Shown one piece after another: positions 1 to 10,175 of a DNA stretch of 64,000 bases. Source of the stretch: Bacteroidota bacterium (GTDB lineage: Bacteria; Bacteroidota; Bacteroidia; Chitinophagales; Chitinophagaceae); NCBI GenBank assembly GCA_016183765.1, contig JACPEA010000011.1, positions 1 through 64,000 of the forward strand. Direction: 5' to 3'. The position numbers and the translations under genes are program-made. Under the pieces are notes generated by a model that saw only the letters and a program-made list of their open reading frames with translations, searched no databases and was not told where the DNA came from. How positions within the stretch are numbered: the stretch's first letter is position 1; each line of letters starts with the position of its first letter.

Positions 1-3000
1 TCACTTTCTCCAATGCCAATGATCCCGCTTCTGTTGTCAATGGTCTCACCACCGGCTCCTATCAACTCGCCTGGACCATCAGCAACGGCGTTTGTGCGCC
101 TTCACAGGATATCGTGCAGATCACTGTAAATCCACAGACCGTGCCGGGTACGCTCTCCGCCAGCGCTACCGTTTGTGCTGCTGCCAACAGCGGTACACTA
201 TCCCTCGCAGGATATACAGGACTGGTAGTTAACTGGCAATCCTCTACCGATAATGGAGCAACCTGGAATACGATCACCAATACTACCGATCAGCTTACCT
301 ATACCAACCTTACCGCCACCACACAGTACAGGGTGGCCGTACAAAGCGGCGTTTGTAACCCCATCTATTCCAATATCATTACCATTACCGTGCTGCAGGC
401 TGTGACCACTGCCAATGCAGGTACTGATCAGCAACTGTGTAATGTAACTGCTGCTGCTTTGGCGGGCAACACACCTGTTTCCGGAACAGGAACCTGGTCG
501 TTGATCTCCGGACCATCCGCTGTTAGTTTTACCAATGCCAACAGTCCGGTTACTACCATTAATGGATTGACTGCCGGTACTTACCAATTGGCATGGACCA
601 TCAGCAATGGGGTTTGTGCAACTTCGCAGGACCAGGTAAGCATAACCGTGTATCCGGCTACGGTGCCCGGGATATTGGCATCAGACGCCACCGTTTGTGC
701 CACTGCCAATAGCGGTACGCTTTCCTTAACCGGCTATAGCAGTTCCATCCTCCGCTGGGAATCATCTGCCGATAACGGAGCAACCTGGAATAATATAGCT
801 AATACGGGCTCCAGTTACACCTACAATAACCTTACTGCCACTACCCGTTACAGGACATATGTGCAGAATGCGGTTTGTCCGGCACTGTATTCCAATATCG
901 CCACCATCAATGTGGTGCAGGCCGCCACCGTTGCCGATGCGGGTCCGGATGTAATCATCGTGAATGGTATTACCAGTACAAAGCTGAAGGCCAATGTACC
1001 CACATCGGGTACCGGTACCTGGACGCAGATCTCCGGACCTACCACACTCAGTTTCTCCAATCCTAACGATCCGAAAGCAACCGTGGGCGGACTGGAATTT
1101 ATTAAAGGATCTCCCCCAACGGATGGTATCTACCAGTTACGCTGGACCATCAGCAATGGGGTTTGTGCTGTTTCGGAAGACATCATGCAGATCACAGTGC
1201 AGCCTCCTACCAATCCCGGCAGGATCGGTCCGGATGCAGTGGTTTGTACCAGTAATAACCACGGCACACTGGTACTCTCTGATTACCTGGGAACCATTCT
1301 GCAATGGGAATCTTCTATTGATTACGGTGTAACCTGGACCCCGATCGCCAGTACTATAGGAACCAACCAGAACACCTATGAATACAATAACCTGACCACT
1401 ACTACCTTGTTCAGGGCCCTGGTTAAAAATGGAGTGGGCGTGTCTTTGTACTCGGGTATTGCAGCTACGGTCACCGTACTACAACTGGTTACCCCTGCTG
1501 ATGCAGGTGCTGACCAAGCGGTGTGTAACAGTACCACTACCGTACTGGCAGGCAATACGCCTACTTCCGGTACCGGTACCTGGTCTTTTGTTTCCGGACC
1601 CTCCGCCATTAGTTTCAGTAATGCCGCAGATCCGGCTTCAGTTGTGAACGGTTTAACAACAGGTACCTACCAGTTGGCCTGGACCATCAGCAATGGTATC
1701 TGTTCAGATTCAAAAGATATTATGCAGATCACCGTGTATGGCCCGACCGTTGCAGGCTCACTCGCAGCAGCAGCTACCGTGTGTGCCTCTGCCAATACAG
1801 GAACACTCTCGCTTACCGGTTATGTAAGCTCCGTGGTGCGTTGGGAATACTCTACCAACAGCGGTGCCAGCTGGAACAATATTGCCGCTACTACCGATAC
1901 CTATACTTATAACAATCTTTCTGCTACCACTGCTTACAGGGCTTATGTACAGAATGCGGTTTGCCCGGCTCTCTATTCCAATATTGTTACCGTTACGGTT
2001 GTCGATGCTGTTACACCTGCCAATGCAGGCGCCGATCAGCAATTGTGTAATGTTACTTTCGCCGCACTCAATGGTAATACGCCAGCTTCCGGTACCGGTA
2101 CCTGGTCACTCGTTTCAGGACCTTCCGCCATTAGCTTCACCAACCCCAATGATCCGAACACCACTGTCAACGGTCTGGCCGCAGGCACTTACCAACTCGC
2201 CTGGAATATTACCAATGGACTTTGTACTCCATCGCAGGATATTGTTCAGATAACTGTGTATCCGCCTACCGTGGCAGGTTCACTTGCTGCAGCAGCTACC
2301 GTCTGTGCTACCGCCAATACAGGAACACTCTCGCTTACCGGTTATGTCAGTTCCGTGGTGCGTTGGGAATACTCTACCAACAGCGGTGCCAGCTGGAACA
2401 ATATTGCCAGTACTACCGATACCTATACTTACAACAATCTTTCTGCTACCACTGCTTACAGGGCTTACGTGCAGAATGCGGTTTGCCCGGCTCTCTATTC
2501 CAACACCGTTACCATCAATGTGGTGCAGGCGGTCACTCCTGCCAATGCCGGCGCCGATCAGCAATTGTGTAATGTTACTTTCGCCGCACTCAGTGGTAAT
2601 ACACCGGCTTCCGGCACCGGTACCTGGTCTTTTGTTTCAGGACCTTCCGCCGTTAGTTTCACCAATCCCAATGATCCCAACACCACTGTCAACGGTCTGG
2701 CCGCAGGCACTTACCAACTCGCCTGGACCATCGCTAACAATATCTGTTCCGCTTCACAGGACCTGATGCAGATCACCGTATCTCCGGCAACCAACAGTGG
2801 TAAACTGGTGGCCGACGCATTTGTCTGCATAGCGGGCAATGACGGCAATCTATCCCTTTCAGGTTATACAGGAAATATTATCCGCTGGGAGCAATCGGTT
2901 GACAATGGTATTACCTGGACAAGCATTACCAACACTTCCAACAGTTATACCTATAAAAACTTACAGGTCACCACACAGTATCGTGCTTTGGTGCAAAGTG

Positions 3001-5339
3001 GCATTTGCAGCAGTGAATACAGTAACACTGTCACCATTCACGTTTACCAGCTTTCTGTGGGTGGAAAATTATTACCTAACCAGCGTACCGTTTGTATAAC
3101 AGCCAATTCCGGCAGTCTGCAACTGGCAGGTTTCACCGGAACCATTCAGCAATGGGAATCCTCTGCCGACAGTGGCAAAAGCTGGACCATCCTGGCCTAT
3201 ACTGATACCAGTTATGTGTATACCAGTCTTGCTGTTACTACCTGGTTCAGGGTACTGATCAAAAACGGCAGTTGTTCTGCGGCCTATTCAGATACTGCCA
3301 GGATACAGGTAGATGCCGCTACGGTTGCGGGTACACTTACCGGTGGCAACATTCTTTGCAGTGGTATTAATTCAGGTATCCTCAGGTTAAGCGGCAGAAA
3401 AGGAGCCGTGATCCATTGGGAATATTCAATCGATAACGGTAGTAACTGGAACCTGATGTTCAATACAACCGACAGTCTGCTCTATAATAATCTTACTGTT
3501 AATACGTTGTTCAGAACACTGATCAAAAACGGAGCCTGTGCCATAGAGTATTCCAACAGCATACTGATCACGGTAGTGCCGCCTGTAACTATCGCCGATG
3601 CAGGCCAGGACCGGATCTTGTGTAATGCTGACAATACCACTGTACTCCAGGCCAATACGCCCGTAAGTGGGGCAGGAACCTGGAGCCAGGCATCAGGGCC
3701 CAGCAATGTTTCCTTTATCAATCCTTCCTTACCTAACACCATGGTTACGGGTTTACGTACAGGTACCTATCGTTTTGTATGGAGTATTTCCAATGGTATC
3801 TGTGCCAACTCCACAGATACGGTTACCATTAAAGTAGACCGTGTACTCTCTTCTTTCACACTGGCCAGCATTAATGATTGCGGTAAAACCACTTACCGGT
3901 TCAACAATACAAGTCAATCCGTTTTTGGCATCAAAAACTATCAATGGTATAACAACGCGGGAGATACTTTGCTGCAGAAAAATGTAACTCTTTCCTATAC
4001 CACCGAAGGGGAGAGAAACATGGTACTGGCCGTAGAAAGCAATACCGGATGTTCCCATAAAACGGAAGCCATCTACAAAGTAGTGGTATATGAATTCCCG
4101 AAAGCCAATATCAATGCTATTGCCGATGCCTGCAGAAGCCAGTTGTTCCAGGCTTCTGCCGATGTGAATTCGAAAGATTCCATCGCCTATATTCTCTGGA
4201 ATCTGGGCAATGGCAGCAAACCCAGGGACTCTATCGTGTCTGTTCAATATATGTCTGATGGCAACTATACGGTTAAACTCACCGTTGCTACCGTAAACCG
4301 TTGTTTTGATTCTGCTTTTAAACAGATTTCTGTTCACCCCATTCCTGTGGTTAAAATTGATACTAAACCGGTAGTATGCCGTGGTGATTCTGCCATACTC
4401 TCAGCCAACGGCGCCATGAACTATATCTGGACCGACCAGGATAACAGGATCATCTGCGATGGTTGTACCACTACCAAGGTTAAACCCACTTACAACAGCA
4501 CTTACAAAGTATTGGGATATGATCAGTACGGCTGCAGCCAGATCACCACAACCGAGGTGCGGGTGATACAGCCACTAAAAATGATCGCCTCCCTGAACGA
4601 TACGATCTGCGTGGGACAGTCGCGACAGCTCTTCGCAAAAGGCGCAGCCAGTTACAGCTGGTATCCTGAAAATGGATTGAGCAACAGCAGGTCTTCCGCT
4701 CCTATAGCAAGACCGACCGTGACCACCACCTACCAGGTAGTAGGTAAGGACAATTACGATTGCTTTACAGACAGCGCCAAAATCAGGATCACAGTTGGTA
4801 ACCCAACCCGTATCCATATCGGCAATGATACCACCGTGGTAGCCGGAGGCAGTTACCAGCTGCGCGCCACACCGGAAGTACAGGATATACGGAAATGGTA
4901 TTGGAGCGGACCGGTCGATTTCTCCTGCAAAACCTGCCCTGACCCAACGGTAAAAGTTACCAATGATGCCAGCATTTACTGCCTTGCCATCAACGCCTAC
5001 GGATGTACGAGTACGGATACGCTCTCGATCAAAACATTCTGTCCTACGACAGATGTATTTATCCCGAATGCATTTTCACCGGATGGAGATGGCATCAATG
5101 ACGTGCTGATGGTACAGGGTAAAGGCATAAAGATGATCAAGAGTTTCAGAATATTCAACCGCTGGGGTGAAGTGGTCTTTGAAAAAACCAATTTCCTGCC
5201 GGGCGATCCCGCCTATGCATGGGATGGCAAGATCAGGGGTAATCCTGCACCTCCGGATGTATTTGTATATGTATGTGAAGTGATCTGTGAAAAAGGTATT
5301 CCATCCATTTTCAAAGGAAATACCGCTGTTTTAAAATAA
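1..5339 (+). CDS. Giant repetitive T9SS-secreted adhesin-like protein (5' end missing)
   Basis: The reading frame is open from the first base (frame starting at base 3), so the gene begins before the window; 1778 codons are visible. It consists of Ig-like units of about 170 residues, each with a half like 'TVCxxANxGTLSLTGY...W...Y.NL.ATT.YR..VQ' and a half like 'DAGxDQxLCN...GNTPxSGTGTW..xSGP'. After base 3840 come PKD-like domains. The last 95 residues (from about 5051) are a gliding-motility-associated C-terminal domain (CHU_C, type B sorting signal) with the motif IPNAFSPDGDGIND and a W-D-G-K turn. Proteins of this kind are exported by the type IX secretion system and stay on the cell surface; an adhesin role is inference. 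The PorP/SprF gene 16 bp downstream fits the usual pairing. Confidence 0.9.
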   Translation, partial: TFSNANDPASVVNGLTTGSYQLAWTISNGVCAPSQDIVQITVNPQTVPGTLSASATVCAAANSGTLSLAGYTGLVVNWQSSTDNGATWNTITNTTDQLTYTNLTATTQYRVAVQSGVCNPIYSNIITITVLQAVTTANAGTDQQLCNVTAAALAGNTPVSGTGTWSLISGPSAVSFTNANSPVTTINGLTAGTYQLAWTISNGVCATSQDQVSITVYPATVPGILASDATVCATANSGTLSLTGYSSSILRWESSADNGATWNNIANTGSSYTYNNLTATTRYRTYVQNAVCPALYSNIATINVVQAATVADAGPDVIIVNGITSTKLKANVPTSGTGTWTQISGPTTLSFSNPNDPKATVGGLEFIKGSPPTDGIYQLRWTISNGVCAVSEDIMQITVQPPTNPGRIGPDAVVCTSNNHGTLVLSDYLGTILQWESSIDYGVTWTPIASTIGTNQNTYEYNNLTTTTLFRALVKNGVGVSLYSGIAATVTVLQLVTPADAGADQAVCNSTTTVLAGNTPTSGTGTWSFVSGPSAISFSNAADPASVVNGLTTGTYQLAWTISNGICSDSKDIMQITVYGPTVAGSLAAAATVCASANTGTLSLTGYVSSVVRWEYSTNSGASWNNIAATTDTYTYNNLSATTAYRAYVQNAVCPALYSNIVTVTVVDAVTPANAGADQQLCNVTFAALNGNTPASGTGTWSLVSGPSAISFTNPNDPNTTVNGLAAGTYQLAWNITNGLCTPSQDIVQITVYPPTVAGSLAAAATVCATANTGTLSLTGYVSSVVRWEYSTNSGASWNNIASTTDTYTYNNLSATTAYRAYVQNAVCPALYSNTVTINVVQAVTPANAGADQQLCNVTFAALSGNTPASGTGTWSFVSGPSAVSFTNPNDPNTTVNGLAAGTYQLAWTIANNICSASQDLMQITVSPATNSGKLVADAFVCIAGNDGNLSLSGYTGNIIRWEQSVDNGITWTSITNTSNSYTYKNLQVTTQYRALVQSGICSSEYSNTVTIHVYQLSVGGKLLPNQRTVCITANSGSLQLAGFTGTIQQWESSADSGKSWTILAYTDTSYVYTSLAVTTWFRVLIKNGSCSAAYSDTARIQVDAATVAGTLTGGNILCSGINSGILRLSGRKGAVIHWEYSIDNGSNWNLMFNTTDSLLYNNLTVNTLFRTLIKNGACAIEYSNSILITVVPPVTIADAGQDRILCNADNTTVLQANTPVSGAGTWSQASGPSNVSFINPSLPNTMVTGLRTGTYRFVWSISNGICANSTDTVTIKVDRVLSSFTLASINDCGKTTYRFNNTSQSVFGIKNYQWYNNAGDTLLQKNVTLSYTTEGERNMVLAVESNTGCSHKTEAIYKVVVYEFPKANINAIADACRSQLFQASADVNSKDSIAYILWNLGNGSKPRDSIVSVQYMSDGNYTVKLTVATVNRCFDSAFKQISVHPIPVVKIDTKPVVCRGDSAILSANGAMNYIWTDQDNRIICDGCTTTKVKPTYNSTYKVLGYDQYGCSQITTTEVRVIQPLKMIASLNDTICVGQSRQLFAKGAASYSWYPENGLSNSRSSAPIARPTVTTTYQVVGKDNYDCFTDSAKIRITVGNPTRIHIGNDTTVVAGGSYQLRATPEVQDIRKWYWSGPVDFSCKTCPDPTVKVTNDASIYCLAINAYGCTSTDTLSIKTFCPTTDVFIPNAFSPDGDGINDVLMVQGKGIKMIKSFRIFNRWGEVVFEKTNFLPGDPAYAWDGKIRGNPAPPDVFVYVCEVICEKGIPSIFKGNTAVLK
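1743..2786 (+). repeat. Near-identical 522-bp tandem repeat inside the adhesin gene
   Basis: Two adjacent copies of 522 bp (174 codons), about 1743-2264 and 2265-2786, are far more alike than the other Ig-like units. Long stretches such as the 'RWEYSTNSGASWNN' coding part match at almost every base. The unit is a multiple of three, so gain or loss of a copy by recombination would keep the frame. This points to recent duplication or gene conversion. Confidence 0.8.
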
Positions 5340-5355
5340 TGTAAATGATACCCCC

Positions 5356-6384
5356 ATGAAACGAATTTTACAAACTACTCTTTTGTTGATCGCATTCCTG
5401 GGAGCCCGTACCGGCTATGCGCAGGACTATACTTTTTCCCAGTTCTACGAACAACCCCTGCTCCGTAACCCGGCGCTGGCGGGACTTTTTACCGGCGATC
5501 TGCGGGTATCCATGTCTTACCGCGACCAGTGGGGCAGTGTAACCGTTCCTTTTCGTACCGGATCGCTCAATATAGAACATAAGATACCGGTTGGCAGCGC
5601 CCATGACCTGATCACCATTGCTTCGCAGATGAGTATGGATGCGGCAGGTGATATCCGTTTAAAAAGGACACAGATACTACCCTCTCTTAGTTTCCATAAA
5701 TCGTTGAGCGCCGATAATGACACTTACCTTACTGCCGCGTTCCAGAGCGGTCCTGTCAATAGCCAGTTCGATGCCACCCAATTAAAAATGGGCGACCAGT
5801 TCCGTGGCGGGGCCTTTGACCCGTCAAACCCGACCGCACAGCCCATCACCAGCAACAAATATTCTTATTGGGATGTAAATGCAGGTCTGTCATTCAGCAG
5901 TTCCTTAAAGAACAAGACCAATTTTTATATCGCCGTGGGCATGTCACATATCACCACCCCCACTATCAGGTCGGTTACGGGCGATGTGCCGGGTTTTCTT
6001 CGCCCCAAGATCATCCTGAATGCAGGTATCAATGCTCCATCCGGCGAAAAGGGGCATATTACCGCTTTCACGGATCTAATGGTACAGAATGGTAACCGCC
6101 AGTTATTAAGCGGTTTGATGTATGGCATCAATATGGTGGAATATGACAACGGTGATCCGGATATTTTTTATGTAGGTGCTTTTATGAGATGGGGCGATGC
6201 CCTGATCCCGGTGGTAAAAATGGGATTCAGTCATATCAGCGTAGGCCTCAGCTACGATATCAATATCTCCAAACTGAAAGTGGTATCTAACTGGCGGGGC
6301 GGATTGGAATTATCCATCGTATACCGCGATTTTCTGAAGATCCGAAACTCTACACTGGATAAACTGCGGTGCACTAAGTTTTAG
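5356..6384 (+). CDS. PorP/SprF family type IX secretion outer-membrane protein
   Basis: This 342-residue protein starts with a signal peptide (MKRILQTTLLLIAFLGARTGYAQ) followed by the family opening 'DYTFSQFYEQPLLRNPALAGLFTGDLRVSMSYRDQWGSV'. The rest is beta-strand rich and ends with 'SVGLSYDINISKLK', as in outer-membrane beta-barrels. PorP/SprF proteins help export or anchor partner adhesins with type B C-terminal domains and are usually coded right beside them. The gene lies 16 bp after the giant adhesin and is surely cotranscribed with it. It is one of two paralogues here; the other is at 9186-10172. Confidence 0.92.
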   Translation: MKRILQTTLLLIAFLGARTGYAQDYTFSQFYEQPLLRNPALAGLFTGDLRVSMSYRDQWGSVTVPFRTGSLNIEHKIPVGSAHDLITIASQMSMDAAGDIRLKRTQILPSLSFHKSLSADNDTYLTAAFQSGPVNSQFDATQLKMGDQFRGGAFDPSNPTAQPITSNKYSYWDVNAGLSFSSSLKNKTNFYIAVGMSHITTPTIRSVTGDVPGFLRPKIILNAGINAPSGEKGHITAFTDLMVQNGNRQLLSGLMYGINMVEYDNGDPDIFYVGAFMRWGDALIPVVKMGFSHISVGLSYDINISKLKVVSNWRGGLELSIVYRDFLKIRNSTLDKLRCTKF

Positions 6385-6486
6385 TCAAACGCTGTTCTAT
6401 TCAGTGCAAATGCCACATTTCATTGAGCCCCCTATTGAATTTTAGGGAACGTGAAAGTACCGTAACACGGCTCAGTCATTCAGTAC

Positions 6487-9201
6487 TCACTTCTTCACTT
6501 TAATGAAATAGATCACAGAATTGTGTTCCAGGTCGCTCGACACATTGATCTCTGTTCGTTTTCTTTCCCCATCGGTAATGATCATCAGTGCCGAGTTAGG
6601 CGGCGTCAGTCCCAGGTTCTCTGCAAAAAAGATCATTTCGTTCCGGCGGATATCTGCATTCAGTTTTACGTAGAAACTGATAGGTTTATTTGTCTGCAAC
6701 AATTGTTTGTACACAACTAACTCCTTGTTATAGATGACTGAAACAGAGTCTTCATCAAACACGCCGTTATCATACAGTTCCACTTTCACAGAATCCGATA
6801 TGGTAAACACTTCAAAGGATTTCCTGGGTGTGCGGCTCGTCATCCGCTCGATCACGGACGTTTTTTTCAAACGGGGGCTAAAATCTAACAGTGCCGTAAT
6901 CTTCATGGTCTGCATGCTGTCTTTTTTCATATTGGCCACAGCCCTATTCTCCGTCCGGATGATTTCTGCGGCTGGTTTTGTCACATTGCCCTTGCCGTTT
7001 TTTGCCTCTTTACCCTTCTTTACAGCATTAGCAGCGGTACCGTTCTTTTCAGATGTTCCTGTTCCTTTATCCGTACCCGTTGGACGATTGTATTTACTGC
7101 GGTTCGTCAGCGACGGATCTGTTGTTCCGGATAGGGAACGGCCCTTATTTGCCGTATTCATATCCAGCGGATTCACAGAATGAGTGGCTTTTGCCCCGGT
7201 GATATTAGCTGTTGTAACCGTGTTGGCAGATGGTGTTTGCCCGGCAACTGTTACTGTTCTATTGGCTTGTTTGCCCGCCGGGGCTATAGCCAGTCCTTTA
7301 TTTACAGGTAAGATATCCAGCTCCCTGCCCGTTGGTGTCCATTTCGGATTTTTCTCTGTAGTAACGATCAGGTCAGAGCGGCGGTTGGCTATCTGCGATG
7401 CCTGGTTGTAACTGCTGTCTTCCTTACACGGAACGATCAGGTGTTTTTCGCCAAAGAAATCAATATTGATCCTTGCAGCATCAATGCCTTTTGCCACCAG
7501 GTAAGCTTTTACAGCGGCCGATCTCTTACGGGATAAAATTTCATTGGCCAGTTTTGATCCAATACAATCCGTAAAGGAAGCCACCAGTAAATTCAAAGCA
7601 GGATTGCTCTTCAGTTGTGCTACTACCTGCGCCAGCTGCGGATAATCTACCCTGCGTATACGGGCACTGGCAAATCGGTAATTGACATGCAGCCTGTCAA
7701 CCGTAACTGCACTGATAGAATCCATCAATTGTTTTTGGGTATCCGGCACTGCATCCAAACTGTCTCTTGCAGCTGGCGCCGGTTCCTGTACCAATGGCTT
7801 GCGAGGCAGGCTGTCCCTAACGGGTAATGCCACTGCTGCGAAGATTTCCATGCAGCAGGCTGAAGCCCGGTCGGAACTGAAATAGGCGGTATCCGAATGG
7901 GTATCTCTGGTATAATACAGGTCATCCTTCACGGAATTGACGGGAGAACCCAGGTTGACCGGTTCTTGCCATTGATTGGTACTGATATCACCGTCAACTG
8001 CATATATATCCATGCCACCCATACCAACCCTGCCATTGGAACTCAGAAAAAGTCTGGCAGTAACTGCATCGTAGAAAGGCGTAGCTTCCACTCCGCTTGT
8101 ATTCACCTGATTTCCCAGGTTAGCGGGTTCACCAAAGGGTTTTCCGTCCTGCAATGCCACCATCCAGATATCATATTTTCCAAAACCTCCCGGCCGGTCA
8201 GATGAGAACAATAAAAAGCGACCGTCACGGGTAATAAATGGCTGTTTGGTTCGATATCCTTTCGGGTTGATATTGTCTGGAAGGAGGGCCGGTTCTCCCC
8301 AGTTATCCGTGATGGCAGAACGTGTAGCTACATAGAGCTGATATTGCGGCTGCGGATTGGTTGGATCTTCTTTCCAACCGGTAAAATATAGGGTAAGTCC
8401 ATCAGCCGACATGGAAGAAGCACCCATCTGAATATGTACAGGTGGAGCAGTATATACGGATACGCTGCCTGTTTTCAGATCGGCCTTATACAGTTTTACC
8501 GGGTATATTTTCTCCTGTTTCTTTCCCTGCAGCTCATGTCGCGAACTGGTAAAAATAAAAGACCCTTCCGCTGTTTTTTCCAGGGCAAAATTAGAACCAT
8601 CTGCAGAACCCAGTGAAGCAAGCCTGTTAATGACTGCGCCAGGCTTTCGTTGTTGCTGAGCGATGACAAAATCACAATTGGCCAATCCCTGATCTGCTTT
8701 TTGCGAGAGCGAATCCACCCGCCTGTATTTCTGTAAAAAAGTTTTGTAAGCAGCACTGGCTTTCTCCGGCTGGTTGGTAGCCAGCAAACTCTCTGCATAC
8801 CAGAGACGCGCCAGTGGATAACGGGTATCCTGCGAGGCCAGGTATTGTTCATATTGCGGAAGTGCATCATGGTAATGACCGTACAAGCGATAGGATTCTG
8901 CCAGCATGAACTGCAATTCATTCCGCAGTGCTAAGTTGATCTTACGGATATGCCGGCCACGGGATGGCTGAAAAGGATATATCAGTGCCGGCGAAACGGT
9001 CACCAGCGGACTATCATACAAAACTGCCGCATACCACTTGGCTGCACCATAATAGTTCTGCTGCTGAAAAGCGGCATCGCCCCTGCGTTTCAGCTTTCGC
9101 GTGCTTTGCGCATCCAATGTTACGGGCACAAGCATAACCAGCATGCTGAGATACAGGCAGACACACAGTGTTTTTTTGTATATGGTTATAATCTGGGGCA
9201 T
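6487..9201 (-). CDS. OmpA-family protein with TPR, PD40 propeller and C-terminal extension
   Basis: The 904-residue protein has a signal peptide, TPR-like helices (about 35-175), WD40-like PD40 propeller repeats (about 195-450, with motifs such as 'LFFSSDRPGGFGKYDIW' and 'ARLFLSSNGRVGMGGMDIY') and an OmpA-type peptidoglycan-binding domain (about 510-610, 'NEILSRKRSAAVKAYLVAKGI'). It then continues for about 290 residues: a lysine/threonine-rich linker and a beta-rich terminal domain with 'VELYDNGVFDEDSVSV' and 'AENLGLTPPNSALMI'. Such proteins tie outer-membrane T9SS parts to peptidoglycan. It overlaps the end of the upstream PorP/SprF gene by 16 bp and is the last gene of that operon. Confidence 0.9.
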   Translation of the reverse strand: MPQIITIYKKTLCVCLYLSMLVMLVPVTLDAQSTRKLKRRGDAAFQQQNYYGAAKWYAAVLYDSPLVTVSPALIYPFQPSRGRHIRKINLALRNELQFMLAESYRLYGHYHDALPQYEQYLASQDTRYPLARLWYAESLLATNQPEKASAAYKTFLQKYRRVDSLSQKADQGLANCDFVIAQQQRKPGAVINRLASLGSADGSNFALEKTAEGSFIFTSSRHELQGKKQEKIYPVKLYKADLKTGSVSVYTAPPVHIQMGASSMSADGLTLYFTGWKEDPTNPQPQYQLYVATRSAITDNWGEPALLPDNINPKGYRTKQPFITRDGRFLLFSSDRPGGFGKYDIWMVALQDGKPFGEPANLGNQVNTSGVEATPFYDAVTARLFLSSNGRVGMGGMDIYAVDGDISTNQWQEPVNLGSPVNSVKDDLYYTRDTHSDTAYFSSDRASACCMEIFAAVALPVRDSLPRKPLVQEPAPAARDSLDAVPDTQKQLMDSISAVTVDRLHVNYRFASARIRRVDYPQLAQVVAQLKSNPALNLLVASFTDCIGSKLANEILSRKRSAAVKAYLVAKGIDAARINIDFFGEKHLIVPCKEDSSYNQASQIANRRSDLIVTTEKNPKWTPTGRELDILPVNKGLAIAPAGKQANRTVTVAGQTPSANTVTTANITGAKATHSVNPLDMNTANKGRSLSGTTDPSLTNRSKYNRPTGTDKGTGTSEKNGTAANAVKKGKEAKNGKGNVTKPAAEIIRTENRAVANMKKDSMQTMKITALLDFSPRLKKTSVIERMTSRTPRKSFEVFTISDSVKVELYDNGVFDEDSVSVIYNKELVVYKQLLQTNKPISFYVKLNADIRRNEMIFFAENLGLTPPNSALMIITDGERKRTEINVSSDLEHNSVIYFIKVKK

Positions 9202-10172
9202 ATGAACCGGCTATCGGCTATTTTCTTTTTACTGGTAAAACTGATCGACAATTCATATCCTCCGTTTGAAGCAGCAGCTGTTTTCATGGAGGAGATATTG
9301 ACATCATAACTGAGTCCGATCGTGAGTCCGTTGATATGCAATCCAAGACTTGGCGCCACTGCATCGTCTTTCCGGTACACACCACCAATAATAAGGTCTT
9401 TCCCCGGATCCAGTTTCAGGTTGCACACCATTCCGCCCGCCAGCTCACTGGTATTGCCCTGTTTCAGGAACAAAACATGCGGGATCAGGTCTGCCGTTCT
9501 GCTGATCTGAAAGCGGATTCCACCATGCACGGCATAACGCATGGGAATGATATTATTATCACCTTCGGAAAGAAAACGGTTCACCGGTTGCGTGGGATGG
9601 TACAGGCTCACCCCGATAAAAGGATTGTATGACTTATTGGGATCACCATCAAAATACATCAGTCCCAGGCTGCCATCCACCGATGTGGCAGAACGATACG
9701 GGAAGACCTCATTAGAAGGTAATGAAGGATCGTACCCGATCAATGGATTGAACTGGTTACCAAACTGCAGTTTACCCGGATCCACTTTCCGGTTGACCAG
9801 TCCCAGCTGAAAACCACCACTAAGCATCCTGTATTTTGTAAGGTGCACACGATAGGAAAGCGAGAGATATGCACTGGTATACTGATACCCGGCATCGGTT
9901 GACCGCTGGTTAATTGCGGTAACTCCCAGGCCCAGGTTTTTGGGTAGGGCAAAATCCGCGGTAATACCCTGCGTCGTCATTGGTGCATAGAGACCTGGCA
10001 ATTGTTTCCGGTAGTTCAGGGTTACCCGCGAGCTGCCATCGATCACGCCAGTCAATGCGGGGTTAAGCCACAAAGGGTATGCATAATACTGGGTAAAATG
10101 CGGATCGGTCTGTGCCTGCATTTTATCAAATGCAAAGAGCAAACCAATGAGTATGATCAGGCATTTTCGCAT
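9186..10172 (-). CDS. PorP/SprF family type IX secretion outer-membrane protein (second copy)
   Basis: The 328-residue protein has a signal peptide (MRKCLIILIGLLFAFDKMQAQ) and the family opening 'TDPHFTQYYAYPLWLNPALTGVIDGSSRVTLNYRKQLPG', followed by beta-barrel-like sequence ending 'TIGLSYDVNISSMKTAAASNGGYELSISF'. It lies 3 bp after a CHU_C protein and overlaps the OmpA-family gene by 16 bp, so the three genes form one operon of the usual cargo-PorP-OmpA kind. It converges with the operon at 1-6384, which has the same cargo-PorP arrangement. The two PorP/SprF proteins are clearly diverged, suggesting separate cargo. Confidence 0.92.
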   Translation of the reverse strand: MRKCLIILIGLLFAFDKMQAQTDPHFTQYYAYPLWLNPALTGVIDGSSRVTLNYRKQLPGLYAPMTTQGITADFALPKNLGLGVTAINQRSTDAGYQYTSAYLSLSYRVHLTKYRMLSGGFQLGLVNRKVDPGKLQFGNQFNPLIGYDPSLPSNEVFPYRSATSVDGSLGLMYFDGDPNKSYNPFIGVSLYHPTQPVNRFLSEGDNNIIPMRYAVHGGIRFQISRTADLIPHVLFLKQGNTSELAGGMVCNLKLDPGKDLIIGGVYRKDDAVAPSLGLHINGLTIGLSYDVNISSMKTAAASNGGYELSISFTSKKKIADSRFICPRL

Positions 10173-10175
10173 GGC

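Noticed and set aside
198..587. Long frames in other frames inside the adhesin, mutase and receptor genes
   Set aside because: They are shadows of real genes: wrong codon pattern, repeats mirrored from the main frame, and no family similarity.
1..5339. Direct repeats that look array-like in a plain repeat scan
   Set aside because: They code for Ig-like protein units; there is no short repeat with constant spacers, so no CRISPR array.
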